Shown piece after piece: positions 62,757-64,000 of a stretch of 64,000 nucleotides of DNA. The translations under genes were made by a program, and so were the position numbers. The DNA comes from an uncultured Clostridia bacterium (GTDB taxonomy: Bacteria; Bacillota; Clostridia; Oscillospirales; Ruminococcaceae), in assembly GCA_947625735.1 (NCBI GenBank), contig CANQPL010000007.1, forward strand, positions 1 through 64,000, written 5' to 3'. How positions within the stretch are numbered: position 1 is the first letter of the stretch; each line of letters begins with the position of its first letter. Below the pieces are notes generated by a model, which saw nothing but the letters and a program-made list of their open reading frames with translations, was not told where the DNA came from and made no database searches.

Positions 62757-64000
62757 ATGTTTCATTATTATGTCCTTATGGCTCTTATAATAGGGCTTGC
62801 CTATCCTCTTTGCATTCGCAAGCCCTCTGCTCCGAAAAGAGCTGTATACGTTTGTATCGTTTTTGGATATATGCTTCTGATGTCGGCTCTCAGATACGGC
62901 ATCGGTAATGACTATTTCAACTACAGAGATTATTTTTATGCCATTGTCGATGACGATATGGGTATACGCAGCATTATGGATACATTCGGCTTTGAGCCGG
63001 GTTTTGCCCTGATGATGAAGCTTGTCTCTCTGACGGGAGATTATTTATACCTTAACATCATTACAGCGCTGCTTACTATAGTACCCGCAGCGATCATTGT
63101 TTTCAAGCGCAGCAGAATGCCGTGGCTTTCGGCATGGCTGTATCTTACCGTTACATTTTTCTACAACTCCATGAACTTTACAAGACAGACCATTGCCGCA
63201 ACCATTATACTGGCGGGGTACAAGCTGTTTGAGGAGAAAAAGCATATCGGAGTGATAATTCTTATTGCAGCTGCTTCACTTTTCCACACCTCCGCTCTTA
63301 TAATGATACCCGTTTACATTTTCCGTCTTATCGGTCCGTCGGCAAAAAGCTTCGGCATCGTGGGAGGAGCGGGTTTTATTTCCTTTCTTCTTTCGGAAAA
63401 GATCATTGCCTTTGTAACGGAACACCTGCTTACAAAATATGCAAAATATGCCGATTCGGTATTTTTGCAGGTGGGACTTTCCCCTGTGTATCTCATAATT
63501 CCGACCCTTATTGCCATTCTTGTCTGCTCCGCCTACTTCCTCGGCATGAAAAAGAATAAAGGCGCAGACTGCGCAGCGGTCTTTATGTTCTGCAATTTTT
63601 TTATCTGGCTGTTTATTGTCAAGCATTTTATAATCGAACGCTTTTCACTGCCTGTATATATTTTCATTCTTATATATATTCCCGATTCCCTTTGCTTTTT
63701 CAAGGAGTTTTTTTCCGAAAAATTCAAGAAAAGAAAGAGGTATACCCCTCCGAGGGCGGCACGCTTTGCATTTCCGGTACTTTGCGCAGCAGTTGTACTT
63801 TCCACGGGGATCTATAACGATTTCTGCGCCAAAGAGGGCGTTCACGGTGTTTTCCCCTACAAGTGGATATATAAGCCCAACAATGCAATAACTGCACAAA
63901 AGCTCGAGGATAAGCCCAGATATGCATACGTGAACGCCTCTCTTGTGGATTTTCTGTATGATGCAAGGCTCAGACAAACCACCGTTGTTCTATGTGTTAA
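62757..64000 (+). CDS. EpsG/Wzy-like polysaccharide polymerase (partial, runs off the window)
   Basis: Open frame of 414 codons without a stop at the window end. The protein is hydrophobic throughout, with about ten membrane segments. RYGIGNDYFNYRDYF after the first segments and FYNSMNFTRQTIAATI followed by FHTSALIMIPVYIF are typical of the EpsG family of surface polysaccharide polymerases. GAAAGGATTG precedes the ATG. Other exopolysaccharide genes may continue past the right end. Frame checked codon by codon over the second half: no stop. Confidence 0.85.
   Translation, partial: MFHYYVLMALIIGLAYPLCIRKPSAPKRAVYVCIVFGYMLLMSALRYGIGNDYFNYRDYFYAIVDDDMGIRSIMDTFGFEPGFALMMKLVSLTGDYLYLNIITALLTIVPAAIIVFKRSRMPWLSAWLYLTVTFFYNSMNFTRQTIAATIILAGYKLFEEKKHIGVIILIAAASLFHTSALIMIPVYIFRLIGPSAKSFGIVGGAGFISFLLSEKIIAFVTEHLLTKYAKYADSVFLQVGLSPVYLIIPTLIAILVCSAYFLGMKKNKGADCAAVFMFCNFFIWLFIVKHFIIERFSLPVYIFILIYIPDSLCFFKEFFSEKFKKRKRYTPPRAARFAFPVLCAAVVLSTGIYNDFCAKEGVHGVFPYKWIYKPNNAITAQKLEDKPRYAYVNASLVDFLYDARLRQTTVVLCV

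Noticed and set aside
63276-63977. Minus-strand frames at the right end
   Set aside because: They are antisense to the EpsG-like gene, whose plus-strand frame is open for 414 codons and has promoter, ribosome site and family motifs.

Overview
The window reads as chromosomal DNA of a Gram-positive anaerobe of the class Clostridia, most likely a Ruminococcus-like member of the Oscillospiraceae. This rests on strong GGAGG ribosome sites, vegetative promoters of the TTGnnn-17-TATAAT type, the Clostridia-typical SCIFF peptide and maturase pair, the rimP-nusA-ylxR-ylxQ-infB cluster, spoIIR, and Thr/Pro-rich linkers in surface proteins. I see no rRNA, insertion sequence, prophage or CRISPR array. 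One tRNA (Arg, anticodon ACG) is present.

Layout. 0-4 kb: a degenerate-GGDEF/EAL signalling protein and a HAD phosphatase. 4-7.4 kb: tig-clpP-clpX, read on the minus strand. 7.4-12.8 kb: a phosphoesterase and thrC, then rplS-lepB-rbgA-rnhB-yraN. 13-20.7 kb: two radical-SAM-linked proteins of unknown role, a DUF5662 protein, a ParC-type topoisomerase subunit, the SCIFF ranthipeptide (45 aa) with its radical SAM maturase, and a TIGR04086 membrane protein. 20.7-26 kb: a 97-aa unknown gene and a Gld-like ABC transporter with GldG and DUF4340 partners. 26-36 kb: the translation and tRNA-modification superoperon from rimP to ribF, plus gltX. 36-42.3 kb: a chemoreceptor, cysteine desulfurase, a decayed PIN-like gene, thiI, and an AraC-GGDEF fusion.

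42.5-49.4 kb is the most distinctive part. Four consecutive class B sortase paralogs sit behind one good promoter and are followed by a SpoIID-type wall enzyme on a long Thr/Glu-rich stalk. All four have an N-terminal membrane anchor, and three share a conserved C-terminal tail motif. No protein with a recognisable sorting signal lies next to them. Pyrimidine-nucleoside phosphorylase follows the SpoIID-like gene.

50.8-64 kb: a CPBP protease, a solitary MazF-type toxin, a 38-aa Cys/Asn-rich membrane peptide with a sporulation-type promoter candidate, citrate synthase, a GH27 alpha-galactosidase, a WYL-RidA-GyrI group, tRNA-Arg, spoIIR, a 663-aa coiled-coil protein, a small secreted protein, rpmB, and the start of an EpsG-like polymerase that runs off the end. 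Function calls come from motif recognition and gene order. No database search was run.
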